This document shows, piece after piece, positions 25,034 through 33,405 of a stretch of DNA of 44,598 nucleotides (the stretch's first letter is position 1; each line of letters starts with the position of its first letter). The position numbers and the translations under genes are program-made. Below the pieces are notes generated by a model that was given only the letters and a program-made list of their open reading frames with translations, had not been told where the DNA came from and did no database searches. The DNA comes from an uncultured Peptoniphilus sp. GTDB lineage: Bacteria > Bacillota > Clostridia > Tissierellales > Peptoniphilaceae. The stretch is taken from positions 1 to 44,598 of the forward strand of contig NZ_CAMILN010000010.1 in the NCBI RefSeq assembly GCF_946222045.1, in the 5' to 3' direction.

Positions 25034-26313
25034 CGATTTTTAATATCCTCCCATCTTTCATTAACCACTTGTCTTACTTCATCTTCATCTAGATTTAATA
25101 TTTCCCTATCCTTCATGATGAAGTTTCCGTCGCAGATAACTGCTTCCACATCAGATGAATTTGCTGAGTAAACTAGGGCTGAGATGAGGTTATTTCTCGG
25201 TGTAAAGGAATTTGAATCTAAATCAATAATTGTAAGGTCTGCAAGGTAGCCTTCTTTAACAAGGCCAAGATTTTCAAAGCCAAGGGCCCTTGCTCCATTT
25301 ACTGTTGCCATTTTTAAAATTTCTATGGCTGGCACAGCCTTTTCATTCATGGTAACAGCCTTATTTACAATGCCACCTATGTGCATCTCCTCGACAAAGT
25401 CTTGGTTGTTGTTTGATGAGTCGCCGTCAGTTCCCAGGGCCATGGTGATATTATTTTTTAAAAATTTATCAACTGGTGTGAAGCCACTGGCAAGCTTTAA
25501 GTTTGATGAAGGATTGTAAACTGGGAAGAATTTTTTGTCCTTAACAAGTTCAATTTCTTCATCAGTGATGTGGACACAGTGGGCTGCAATAATTTGATTA
25601 TCAAGCATTCCTAATGAGTTCACATATTCAATTGGTGTCATACCATATTCTTTTTTAGAATTCTCAACTTCTGTAAGAGTTTCAGAAAGGTGGATGTGAA
25701 TTATCTTGTCATATCTTTCCCTTGCCCTCTTTGAAATTTCTTTTAAGAATTCTGTTGAACAAGTATAAATTGCATGAGGTGCAGGCACAACCCTAATTCT
25801 TCCATTAGATTTATTGTGGTAGTTCTTGTAAAGGTCGTCAAATTCTTTAAGCTTTGCTTCCCCTTCTCCGTCAACATCTGTCATGCCACGAGTTAGGACT
25901 CCACGAATGCCAGCTTCAAGGGCAGCATCCCCAACCTTATCCATTTCGTAATACATATCGCAAAAAGATGTGACACCCGACTTTATATTTTCAATAATAG
26001 AAAGCTTAGAAGACCAATAGATGTCCTCTGGATTTAGCTTTGCTTCTATGGGCCAAATTTCATTTTCAAGCCAGTCCATAAGTGCCAAGTCGTCGGCATA
26101 ATTTCTAAAATAAGACATGCCAAGGTGGGTGTGGGCATTTACAAAGCCTGGCGTTAAGAGTTTGTTCTCTCCATCAAAGACCTCATCTGCATCAAGCTTT
26201 AAATCTTTTCCAATTTTTTTTATTTTATTTTCTTCTATAAAAATATCTGCCTTTTCGACAATTTTTTCATTTTCAATATCTAAGTAAGAAATATTCTTTA
26301 TAAGTAAGCTCAT
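25030..26313 (-). CDS. mtaD: 5'-methylthioadenosine / S-adenosylhomocysteine deaminase family amidohydrolase
   Basis: 427 residues of the metal-dependent amidohydrolase fold. Metal and substrate motifs appear in order: NAHTHLGMSYFRNYADDLALM, HIHLSET, AAHCVHI and GTDGDSSNN. The layout fits MtaD/SAH deaminases, which convert MTA or SAH to the inosyl compounds. Related guanine or atrazine-type deaminases cannot be fully excluded. It is the first gene of the coupled run mtaD-CPBP-trpS. Confidence 0.85.
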   Translation of the reverse strand: MSLLIKNISYLDIENEKIVEKADIFIEENKIKKIGKDLKLDADEVFDGENKLLTPGFVNAHTHLGMSYFRNYADDLALMDWLENEIWPIEAKLNPEDIYWSSKLSIIENIKSGVTSFCDMYYEMDKVGDAALEAGIRGVLTRGMTDVDGEGEAKLKEFDDLYKNYHNKSNGRIRVVPAPHAIYTCSTEFLKEISKRARERYDKIIHIHLSETLTEVENSKKEYGMTPIEYVNSLGMLDNQIIAAHCVHITDEEIELVKDKKFFPVYNPSSNLKLASGFTPVDKFLKNNITMALGTDGDSSNNNQDFVEEMHIGGIVNKAVTMNEKAVPAIEILKMATVNGARALGFENLGLVKEGYLADLTIIDLDSNSFTPRNNLISALVYSANSSDVEAVICDGNFIMKDREILNLDEDEVRQVVNERWEDIKNR

Positions 26314-26394
26314 AATTCCTCCAATACTATTAATATTATAACAAAGTTTTAAAAAATTTTTTCTAATTTATTGCAATTTACCACTTCCACAAAA

Positions 26395-26417
26395 TTAAAC
26401 TTTGGTATAATGACTTT
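26395..26417 (+). promoter_or_regulatory. Extended -10 promoter abutting the TRIC gene start
   Basis: TTGGTATAAT (26402-26411) is an extended -10. Only six bases (GACTTT) separate it from the ATG at 26418, and no ribosome site lies between. The expected start of transcription is therefore the A of the ATG. No good -35 is visible, as is common with extended -10 promoters. Confidence 0.6.
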
Positions 26418-27062
26418 ATGATTGGAAATTATTTAGAGTTCAATGTATTTTTTGACATCATCGGGACCATTGCCTTTGCAATTTCCGGTGCCATACTTGG
26501 TTGCAAGAAAAAGATGGACATACTTGGCGTCATAGTTCTTGGTCTTGTCACGGCTCTTGGGGGAGGCTTTGTTCGTGACTTGGTCCTTGGCATCAACCCA
26601 CCAAATATGTTTCAAAATTCAACTAACGCTATTATATCCACTGTCTTTTCAGTTTTGGTTTTTATGTTTTTCTATTTTAGAAAAAACTTCACATCAAGAC
26701 AGGTCCTAATCTTTATGAATGAGTTCATGATCCTTAGTGACACAATTGGTCTTGCATCTTTTACTATCACTGGAATGACAACTGCCCTTTCCCTGGGACT
26801 TGATAAGAAATTTCTTCTCATCTTTGTTGGTTCCATAACGGGAGTTGGCGGCGGAATGATTCGTGACGTTTTGGCAGGCACTATCCCCTTTATCTTCAAG
26901 GAACAAATCTATGCCGGCGCCTGCATCTTGGGCTCTATAGTTTTTCTCCTCACGAGAAATTTTTTAGGCGACCAGGTTTCCATGATAATTTGTTTTTTTA
27001 CAGTTTTAATATTTAGGCTCTTGGCAGTAAAAAAGAATTGGAACCTGCCAAGGATTAGTTAA
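26418..27062 (+). CDS. Trimeric intracellular cation channel (TRIC) family protein
   Basis: 214 residues with seven hydrophobic segments in two repeats, each with a Gly-rich signature: GLVTALGGGFVRDLVLG and GSITGVGGGMIRDVLAG. This is the UPF0126/YicG family; bacterial homologues form trimeric cation (K+) channels in the cell membrane. The N-terminus FFDIIGTIAFAISGA is where the family begins, so the start at 26418 is right although it has no ribosome site; the mRNA is probably leaderless. The thiamine-binding gene follows by 13 nt. Confidence 0.92.
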   Translation: MIGNYLEFNVFFDIIGTIAFAISGAILGCKKKMDILGVIVLGLVTALGGGFVRDLVLGINPPNMFQNSTNAIISTVFSVLVFMFFYFRKNFTSRQVLIFMNEFMILSDTIGLASFTITGMTTALSLGLDKKFLLIFVGSITGVGGGMIRDVLAGTIPFIFKEQIYAGACILGSIVFLLTRNFLGDQVSMIICFFTVLIFRLLAVKKNWNLPRIS

Positions 27063-27075
27063 TAGGAGGAATAAA

Positions 27076-27384
27076 ATGGCAGTAGCAGAATTAACACTTA
27101 TACCTATAGGAACAAAGACAACATCTGTGAGTAAGTACATTGCAGGTGCCCTTGACTCTATTGGAGAAGTTGATGGACTAAGATATGAACTTAACCCAAT
27201 GGGAACAACAATTGCCCATGACGATTTAAAAGTTTTATACGATGTAATAAGAAGGATGCAAGAGTCAGTTTTTGATGCAGGAGCAGACAGGGTCTACACT
27301 GTTGTAAAAATTGACGACAGACGTGACAAGGACTATTCCTTTGAAGACAAGGTTACGTCTGTAAATGAAAAGAGAAAAAAATAG
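27076..27384 (+). CDS. MTH1187-family thiamine-binding protein
   Basis: 102 residues, a full-length ferredoxin-like-fold protein of the MTH1187/YqgV (UPF0045) family: LTLIPIGTKTTSVSKYIA, YELNPMGTTI and DRVYTVVKIDDRRDK. Family members bind thiamine or its precursor in the cytoplasm. It is co-transcribed with the TRIC channel and has a GGAGG site of its own. Confidence 0.9.
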   Translation: MAVAELTLIPIGTKTTSVSKYIAGALDSIGEVDGLRYELNPMGTTIAHDDLKVLYDVIRRMQESVFDAGADRVYTVVKIDDRRDKDYSFEDKVTSVNEKRKK

Positions 27385-27398
27385 ATTACGTATTCTAA

Positions 27399-27432
27399 AA
27401 AAAGTGCTGGCAATAAACCAACACTTTTTTAT
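27399..27432 (+). terminator. Terminator after the TRIC/thiamine-binding unit
   Basis: AAAGTGCTGG/CCAACACTTT pair around CAATAAA and T6 follows. Confidence 0.88.
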
Positions 27433-27564
27433 ATTTTTCATATCATAAAATCTACTTAGAATATTATTATTCATTAATCTTCTTTATTAAAAATATTATT
27501 AATAATACAATAACTATTATTTTTTAATAATAGTAGAATAAACGGGATACTAAATATATACACT

Positions 27565-28227
27565 CTAGAATCCTCCACTTGTTTCAGTCCATATTCTATT
27601 TCCATTTACATGTGCTCTCACCCATAAACGAGTTTCTCTCAAATTATCTTTGCCTTTAGCATAAATTGCTAACCAGGCATGTGCTTCTGGTTTCCAACCA
27701 TAATCGTGACCATATGCGTCTTCACTATATTTCCCCACAGCTGTATAGATATTTTTATTATATTGTCTTTTTATTTTAGTTTTCTTTAAAGTTTCATTCC
27801 TTGATATATCTACATCGAAAGAAAGACGAACAACACCTAGACTAAATCTAACTGTATATTTATTTTGCGAATCTATACTAGTTTTTGATTCTTCATTTAA
27901 TGGTTTTATCTCAGCTACTTTAAAAGATCCATCTGGATATATAGTTTTCTTGTATCTATCCGTGTCTATTTGAGGTCTTAGGTCTCTATATTCATCTTTC
28001 ATACAATCCCATAACTCTCCATTATCAAGCTTTTCCATTAAATTATTTATATCTCTTTCTGAAACACCTTCTTGTTTTAGTTCTTTTACAACTTCATATC
28101 TTATTAAATCAAAAAGATTTACATATTTATTTTTAGATGAGTCTTCAAAATTATTCGAATTCGCAAAAACGCAATTTAACAATGTAAATAAAACTAATAA
28201 AAAAACAGGAAAATATTTCTTTTTCAT
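27565..28227 (-). CDS. Secreted protein of unknown function
   Basis: 220 residues with a clear signal peptide (1-22, LLNCVFAN) and a good AAGGAGG site. After a charged helical part (about 30-90) comes a beta-rich region rich in aromatic residues: YSEDAYGHDYGWKPEAHAW, then LWVRAHVNG and a C-terminal TSGGF. I recognise no domain. It stands alone between convergent and divergent neighbours, in a segment more AT-rich than the flanking genes, so recent acquisition is possible. The His/Trp-rich end could bind metal or sugar but this is a guess. Confidence 0.7.
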   Translation of the reverse strand: MKKKYFPVFLLVLFTLLNCVFANSNNFEDSSKNKYVNLFDLIRYEVVKELKQEGVSERDINNLMEKLDNGELWDCMKDEYRDLRPQIDTDRYKKTIYPDGSFKVAEIKPLNEESKTSIDSQNKYTVRFSLGVVRLSFDVDISRNETLKKTKIKRQYNKNIYTAVGKYSEDAYGHDYGWKPEAHAWLAIYAKGKDNLRETRLWVRAHVNGNRIWTETSGGF

Positions 28228-28433
28228 AAATACCTCCTTATGAAATATCCCAAGTAAAATATAATAAAATGATTTATCTTAGTTTTAGTATATCAAACTA
28301 AATTCTATTGTTCAAACTAATCAAATCATAACACTTACGAAATAAAATAACTCAGAATTTACCATTAATTATTACATGTTAATTTCTGTGTTAAAATATT
28401 ATATAATTCTTATAATTTAAAGGAGGAGGAAAT

Positions 28434-29396
28434 ATGTACGAAGGATTTTTAACTGATGTCAAAGGGATAAAACTTGGTCACGCAGAAGATGACCTGGCCC
28501 TTACTGGGACAAGTGTAATCTTGTGCGAAGATGGATTTACTGCAGGAGTTGATGTTCGTGGAGCAGGGCCTGGCACTCGTGAGACCGACCTATTAAGAGC
28601 AGAGAACTTGGTCCAAAAGGTCCACGGAGTTTTCTTAACTGGCGGGTCTGCCTATGGTCTTGATGTTGGCGGTGGCATCATGAAGTTTTTGGAAGAAAAG
28701 GGCGCTGGATTTGACGTTGGGGTTGGAATAGTTCCCATAGTTCCTGGTGCAGTTCTCTTTGACCTTGCTGTTGGCGACTCAAAGGTCAGACCAGATTTTA
28801 AAATGGGATATGAGGCTGCGAAGTCTGCCAAGGAAAAGGATGAAACTCAGGGCAACTTTGGTGCAGGTTGCGGTGCCAGCGTTGGAAAAATTTTGGGTAA
28901 CGACTTTGCCATGAAGTCAGGCATAGGCCAGTCCTCTGTAAAGGTTGGCGACCTTGTTGTCTCTTCTATAGTTGCACTCAATGCCATGGGAGATATTTTT
29001 GATTATGAAAAGGGAAAAAGAATTGCTGGAGTTTATGACAGGGAAAATAAAAAATTTTTAGACACTTGTGCCCTTTACGAAAAGCAGCTTAAAGATTATA
29101 ATCAATTTAGCCCAGCCAACACTACAATTTCTCTTGTTGCAACAAACGCAAGGCTCACTAAGGCAAACTGTAATAAGATCTCACAAATGGCTCATGATGG
29201 TTATGGAAGATCAATTAATCCTGTCCATACCATGAACGATGGGGATACAATTTTTACACTTGCAAGTGGCCAAGTTGAAGCAGACATTAATTTAGTTGGA
29301 ATTCTCGCTGCAAAGACTATTTCTAGGTCAATTGCCAATGCAATTTATTCATCAGAGGATTCAGGTGGGCTTGTAAGCTATAGGACCATCAAATAA
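28434..29396 (+). CDS. P1 family peptidase (DmpA-like aminopeptidase)
   Basis: 320 residues of the DmpA/L-aminopeptidase-D-esterase family, which cleave themselves to expose an N-terminal nucleophile. Signatures: RGAGPGTRETDLL, FLTGGSAYGLD, GCGASVGKILG and NTTISLVATN, where the Thr after NT is the likely nucleophile. It should release N-terminal residues from small peptides in the cytoplasm. GGAGGAGG precedes the ATG. The ECF S-component gene follows in the same direction. Confidence 0.92.
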   Translation: MYEGFLTDVKGIKLGHAEDDLALTGTSVILCEDGFTAGVDVRGAGPGTRETDLLRAENLVQKVHGVFLTGGSAYGLDVGGGIMKFLEEKGAGFDVGVGIVPIVPGAVLFDLAVGDSKVRPDFKMGYEAAKSAKEKDETQGNFGAGCGASVGKILGNDFAMKSGIGQSSVKVGDLVVSSIVALNAMGDIFDYEKGKRIAGVYDRENKKFLDTCALYEKQLKDYNQFSPANTTISLVATNARLTKANCNKISQMAHDGYGRSINPVHTMNDGDTIFTLASGQVEADINLVGILAAKTISRSIANAIYSSEDSGGLVSYRTIK

Positions 29397-29445
29397 AATT
29401 GATGGAAAAATGAAGGGTATCCACGCGAACCCTATCGGAGGTAAA

Positions 29446-30195
29446 ATGAATCGAAACACTGAACGTAACAGAAGGCTAGTGATAGCTGCCATGCTTGGTG
29501 CCATCACAGTTGTTCTTAGTCTAACTCCCCTTGGACTTATTCCACTAGGAGTAATCAATGCAACTACTATGCACATACCAGTAATTATTGGAGCCATAGC
29601 AGAGGGACCTGTAGTCGGAGCTTTAGTCGGGCTTATCTTTGGAGTGTCATCACTCTTAAATGCAATCTTAAGAAATGCAAGTCCCGTCGCCTTTGTCTTT
29701 TATAATCCACTAATTTCTGTCTTGCCAAGAGTTTTAATTGGGATAACTTCTTATTACTCTTATGCTGCAATGAAGAAGATGGAAGACAAGAACTTGAGAA
29801 ACTTAACTAAGGGACTTTGGGGACTAATTTCAATTTTCTTAGTTTACTTACTTATCAAAAATATTAAGACTGGTGGCTCAACACTTAACATTACTTTTGT
29901 AGTGATCCTACTTGCTCTTTGCCTTGGATTTTTAGTTTACTCTTTCAAATCAAATGAGAAGGACTTTCCTATTGCCATTGGTGCCTTTGTGGGATCAATG
30001 ACTAACACAATCCTAGTCCTTGGTGGAATTTATTTAATTTATGCCAAGAGATATGTTGAGGCTCTTGATATCCCACTAGAAAATGCAAAATCAGCAATCC
30101 TTGGTGTGTCAGTTACATCAGGAATACCTGAAGCTATCCTATCTGTTATAATAACTACAGCAGTTATAAAAGCTTTGAAATCAAGAAGGGGTTAA
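29446..30195 (+). CDS. ECF transporter substrate-binding (S) component
   Basis: 249 residues from the ATG at 29446, chosen because CGGAGG lies just upstream and the protein then starts like other S components (RRLVIAAMLGAITVVL); an ATG at 29410 would add 12 residues. About six hydrophobic segments, with MHIPVIIGAIAEGPVVGALVG as the family core. The vitamin taken up is not readable. The gene is followed after one base by a CoaX homologue, so pantothenate or another cofactor precursor is a reasonable but unproven guess. The EcfAT module is not in the window. Confidence 0.82.
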   Translation: MNRNTERNRRLVIAAMLGAITVVLSLTPLGLIPLGVINATTMHIPVIIGAIAEGPVVGALVGLIFGVSSLLNAILRNASPVAFVFYNPLISVLPRVLIGITSYYSYAAMKKMEDKNLRNLTKGLWGLISIFLVYLLIKNIKTGGSTLNITFVVILLALCLGFLVYSFKSNEKDFPIAIGAFVGSMTNTILVLGGIYLIYAKRYVEALDIPLENAKSAILGVSVTSGIPEAILSVIITTAVIKALKSRRG

Positions 30196-30196
30196 T

Positions 30197-30979
30197 ATGT
30201 TACTTGCAATTGATATAGATAATAGAACAACGGACTTCGCTGTCTTTGACCAAGATGACTTAATTGATAAGTTTTCAATTACAACTGACAAAAATAGGTC
30301 CGTGGTTGAAATTAAACTTACTATTAAACTCATCCTAATGGATAAAAATATAGAACTCTCTGACATCAATGAAATAATTATTTCAAACGTGGTGCCAGAA
30401 CTCTCTTCTTCTTATGAAATTATCTCAAGAGAACTCATTGGCAAGAAGCCAATTTTTATCTCTGCTGGAGTCAAGACTGGTTTAAATATAAAATGTGAAA
30501 GTCCAAGAGAAGTTGGGTCTGACAGGATCATAAAGGCAGTTGCTGCCACAAGAATCTACACAGGCAATATAATAATAGTCTCTGCATCATCAATTATAAC
30601 AATTGACTATATCAATGCAAAAAAAGAATTCCTGGGAGGACTAATCCTGCCAGGAATCAACTTGCTCCAAGATTCACTTGTGAGAGGTAGTGCAAAGCTC
30701 CCTCATGTGGAGATAAAAAGGCCTGATGATGTAATTGGTAAAAATACAGAAAAGGCAATCCAAAGAGGCCTTTACTACGGCTACAAGAAGGCTGTCCTTG
30801 GGATAATTGATGAAATAGTAGAATCTTATTCACTAACAAAAGAAAATACAAATATTTTAATCACCGGTCCCTATGGTCACCTCTTAAAGCTATGTAAGTA
30901 CGACTTAATAAGAGACGACGACCTGGGCATCTACGGACTTAAAATTATTTACGACCTAAACAAAAATAAGGCTTCATGA
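30197..30979 (+). CDS. Degenerate type III pantothenate kinase (CoaX) homologue
   Basis: 260 residues, family length, translationally coupled to the ECF S component (stop and ATG one base apart). The pantothenate side looks kept: VGSDRIIKAVAA (107-117) and GGLILPG. The ATP side is not: the DxGNT loop reads DIDNRT (5-10), the DFGTATT motif reads SASSIIT (129-135), and the late TGG motif is TGP. The proposed catalytic Asp is Ser129. It is intact as a reading frame, so it is probably a non-kinase binding or regulatory protein rather than a pseudogene. True CoaX activity is unlikely. Confidence 0.8.
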   Translation: MLLAIDIDNRTTDFAVFDQDDLIDKFSITTDKNRSVVEIKLTIKLILMDKNIELSDINEIIISNVVPELSSSYEIISRELIGKKPIFISAGVKTGLNIKCESPREVGSDRIIKAVAATRIYTGNIIIVSASSIITIDYINAKKEFLGGLILPGINLLQDSLVRGSAKLPHVEIKRPDDVIGKNTEKAIQRGLYYGYKKAVLGIIDEIVESYSLTKENTNILITGPYGHLLKLCKYDLIRDDDLGIYGLKIIYDLNKNKAS

Positions 30980-30998
30980 TTTATGAAGCCTTTTTTCT
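30967..30998. terminator. Shared terminator between the CoaX-like gene and murI
   Basis: AAGGCTTCAT/ATGAAGCCTT with T6 on the plus strand and a T-rich tail on the minus strand; it lies between convergent genes and can serve both. Confidence 0.92.
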
Positions 30999-31828
30999 TA
31001 CCTATATTTTTCTAAATCTTTAATGTATACTTGGTGGAAGTTTACCTCAAAGCCAGAGAGGTCTACGATCTTTTCCATAGTATAACGGAACATATCAATA
31101 TCACCAGTTATATAAAAGTCAATGGACCTATTGGGAACTTCCTCATGGTCCTTTTCTATTTTCAAAATATTCATGGCATCAAGGACAGTCTTGTAAGCTG
31201 GGTCTACCATTAAGACTTTTTTGCCTTGTTTTTTTAAGACCCTCTTAAAAGAATCTTCCACTAGAGGATAGTGGGTGCAGCCAAGAATCATTGTGTCGAA
31301 GTCATAGCCACCAAAGTAGTCTAAGTACTTCTTAACAATCCCGTCCATGTATTCTTCTTCAAACTCACCTCTCTCAATGGCAAGAGTTAAGTCAGGACAA
31401 TAAACGGATTTAAGTTCAATAGATGGATCCATGGATTTTAAGACCTTGTCATAAATCCCACTCTCCACACAAGACTTTGTTGCAACAAGGGCAACCTTCT
31501 TAGTCTTCGTCCTCTCAAGAGTGTTCTCACTACCTGGTTCAACAACTCCAATAATTGGATACTTGTATTTTTCATTGGACTCCTTGAGACCATGACTCGT
31601 TGCAGTGTTACAAGCAATTATAGAAAGGTCAACATCTAGGTCCTTGAAAAAACCCATAACCTCCATTGTATAATTTTTAATTTCTTCATCAGTCCTGGCA
31701 CCGTAGGGCATCCTAAGTGTGTCCCCAAAGAAGACGAAGTTTTTATTTTTTATTTTATTTAAAGCGACTTTTAAAACAGAAAGACCACCTACTCCGCTGT
31801 CATAAAAGCCAATCACATTATTTCCCAT
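30998..31828 (-). CDS. murI: Glutamate racemase
   Basis: 276 residues. FYDSGVGGLSVL with Asp10, SIIACNTATSH with catalytic Cys73, and LGCTHYPLV with catalytic Cys184 are diagnostic. It makes D-glutamate for peptidoglycan. It is monocistronic. The dipeptide epimerase operon 5 kb away acts on the same cell-wall glutamate chemistry. Confidence 0.97.
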   Translation of the reverse strand: MGNNVIGFYDSGVGGLSVLKVALNKIKNKNFVFFGDTLRMPYGARTDEEIKNYTMEVMGFFKDLDVDLSIIACNTATSHGLKESNEKYKYPIIGVVEPGSENTLERTKTKKVALVATKSCVESGIYDKVLKSMDPSIELKSVYCPDLTLAIERGEFEEEYMDGIVKKYLDYFGGYDFDTMILGCTHYPLVEDSFKRVLKKQGKKVLMVDPAYKTVLDAMNILKIEKDHEEVPNRSIDFYITGDIDMFRYTMEKIVDLSGFEVNFHQVYIKDLEKYR

Positions 31829-32093
31829 TCAATCACCAACTCTTTTATATAATACTATAAATTGTGAAAAACAAAAAGAAGAATATAAATTTCTTCCCTT
31901 ATTATAGTTTTCTGTTTTAGACCATGTGATTAATTATATAAAATATACCATCCGCTATCAAGTTAGGTAAAACGCAATTTTCGATTAATTTATTTTGTTT
32001 TAAATTTTAATAAATTGTTCAAGGAACAAAACTAACTTTTTTCTATTTTTTAATTTTCCTCTTATATCATAATCTATGTTTAAACTTCGTGCA
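31829..32093. other. AT-rich intergenic stretch
   Basis: No gene, clear hairpin or recognisable regulatory RNA is seen between murI and the hicB terminator. Confidence 0.5.
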
Positions 32094-32126
32094 TTAAAAA
32101 ACACTCTAAAAAAAAAGAGTGTTTAA
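32094..32126 (-). terminator. Terminator of the hicAB operon
   Basis: AAACACTCT/AGAGTGTTT hairpin with a T-rich tail on the minus strand (and a T-run in the loop). Confidence 0.8.
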
Positions 32127-32142
32127 TCTTAATTCCAAAATT

Positions 32143-32583
32143 TTAATTCTTGGCGATATTTACAATAGCTTCAGTTAATAGCTTAGAAAAATTTAAATTC
32201 AATTTATTACCTAGGTCATTACTCCACTTAGGTATAGATAAGGTCTTTTTAACAAGCTCTTGGCTTCCCAAATAATCCTTTAAATCAACATAGACAAGAG
32301 AAATAAAGGACTTTGAATAGTCATAAAATCCATCAAATTCAGGATCATCTTTAAAGGGAAAATTATCTTCAATAGACAGTTCACTTATGGCTGATTGTTT
32401 TGGCAAAGTATCTCCGCCTTCAATTATAGAGCTCGCCATTATTCCCAAGTAATCGCTAGCCATCAATAAAGCTTCCTCTATTGAATCACCTTGAGTGCCT
32501 GCTCCTCCAATATCTGGCATATAAACATAATAACCTTTCTCTTCTGGACTATAATAAAAAATAGCTGGATAAGAAACTAACAT
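32143..32583 (-). CDS. hicB: HicB family antitoxin
   Basis: 146 residues from the ATG at 32583, which has AGAGGTGG at normal spacing; an in-frame GTG three codons upstream overlaps that site. The N-terminal HicB fold is clear: YPAIFYYSPEEKGYYVYMPDIGGAGTQGDSIEEALLMASDYLG (about 4-46, with the usual partial RNase H-like shape). The longer C-terminus probably contains the DNA-binding part. It should neutralise HicA and repress the operon. It lies 32 nt after hicA. Confidence 0.92.
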   Translation of the reverse strand: MLVSYPAIFYYSPEEKGYYVYMPDIGGAGTQGDSIEEALLMASDYLGIMASSIIEGGDTLPKQSAISELSIEDNFPFKDDPEFDGFYDYSKSFISLVYVDLKDYLGSQELVKKTLSIPKWSNDLGNKLNLNFSKLLTEAIVNIAKN

Positions 32584-32615
32584 AATTACCACCTCTCTTG
32601 TTATAAGAAGTAGGG

Positions 32616-32801
32616 CTATTTTAGCCCCGCCTCTTTTAGTATTCCACGCTCAGTTCCCTTTTGAAGTTCCCCATGTGGAATAATGATTGGTCTTTTGAGG
32701 CCAGGCTTTGTCATTTTTACATGACTACCCTTGCCACCTTTTACTACTTCAAAACCATTCTTTTTAAGTAGCTTGACCATTTCATCTTGTGTCATCGGCA
32801 T
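32616..32801 (-). CDS. hicA: HicA family mRNA interferase toxin
   Basis: 61 residues with the double-stranded-RNA-binding-like fold of HicA: EMVKLLKKNGFEVVKGGKGSHVKM, where His in GSHVKM is the catalytic residue, and PIIIPHGELQKGTERGILKEAGL. It cleaves mRNA when not bound by HicB. It has a GGAGG site 9 nt before the ATG and is the first gene of the operon, the normal hicAB order. Confidence 0.95.
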   Translation of the reverse strand: MPMTQDEMVKLLKKNGFEVVKGGKGSHVKMTKPGLKRPIIIPHGELQKGTERGILKEAGLK

Positions 32802-32825
32802 GTATACCTACCTCCTGACAGCTTT

Positions 32826-32855
32826 ATTTTACCACGTAGTCATACGTAGTGTCAA
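32826..32855 (-). promoter_or_regulatory. hicAB promoter with operator-like direct repeats
   Basis: TTGACA, 18 nt and TAAAAT on the minus strand. The spacer contains CTACGT twice with a 10-bp period (one helical turn), overlapping the promoter, as expected for an autoregulatory HicB or HicAB site. Confidence 0.7.
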
Positions 32856-32904
32856 TTTTAAGCTTAAATTCTACACTACTTACAGTCATATTTATATAAT
32901 TATT

Positions 32905-32943
32905 TGTAGTAAAAAAAGCACCCTAACATTATCGTCAGTGTGC
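32905..32943 (-). terminator. Terminator after the small acidic protein gene
   Basis: AAGCACACT and AGGGTGCTT pair imperfectly (one mismatch) around a 12-nt loop and T7 follows on the minus strand. Confidence 0.75.
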
Positions 32944-33138
32944 TTAGTCTATAATTTCAATCGATTCTATTTCTGATTGCAAAGCAGCAAGATTATTTGG
33001 TAAAAATAATATAGCTTCATCGTCATCATCTTCTTTTCTAATAAACTGTTCACAAAAAGTTTCTTCTGAAGACTTATCATTGTAAGTAATTTTTATTTTC
33101 TTGCCAAGACATTGTTCCATTATATTTTCACTTATCAT
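32944..33138 (-). CDS. Small acidic protein of unknown function
   Basis: 64 residues, strongly acidic (EDDDDEAILFLPNN), beginning MISENIMEQCLGKKIKITYND. GGAG stands 5 nt before the ATG and a terminator follows the stop, so it is likely a real gene. It lies between hicAB and tRNA-Lys. I recognise no family; the sequence suggests a small beta-rich cytoplasmic protein. Confidence 0.65.
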   Translation of the reverse strand: MISENIMEQCLGKKIKITYNDKSSEETFCEQFIRKEDDDDEAILFLPNNLAALQSEIESIEIID

Positions 33139-33208
33139 CTTTACTCCTTTTATTTTTGAGATTATATGGACTTTCTTTTTTCAAATTTAAAATATAAAAT
33201 ATAAAGAA

Positions 33209-33241
33209 AAAAGCCTGCAAACATTGAATTTACAGGCTTCC
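33209..33241 (-). terminator. Terminator after tRNA-Lys
   Basis: AAGCCTGTAAAT/ATGTTTGCAGGCTT hairpin with one mismatch and a T-run on the minus strand. Confidence 0.85.
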
Positions 33242-33244
33242 TAA

Positions 33245-33320
33245 TGGTGCACCTTAACGGACTCGAACCGTTGGCCCACTGATTAAGAGTCAGTTGCTCT
33301 ACCAACTGAGCTAAAGGTGC
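33245..33320 (-). tRNA. tRNA-Lys (anticodon CTT)
   Basis: On the minus strand GCACCTT pairs with AAGGTGC, the D arm is AGCTCAGTTGGTAGAGC, the anticodon arm is CTGA-CTCTTAA-TCAG (CTT, reads AAG), and the T arm is GGTTCGAGTCC. CCA is encoded. 76 nt in all. Confidence 0.96.
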
Positions 33321-33371
33321 AAAACTTATTAACTTGTCTGTAACTTCAGTACAACAAAAATAATTATAAAT

Positions 33372-33405
33372 AAAAAAAACACTCCTGTCAAGTGTTTTTT
33401 TTATT
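33372..33405 (-). terminator. Terminator after the GntR regulator
   Basis: AAACACT and AGTGTTT with a short loop and T-runs on both sides. Confidence 0.82.
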
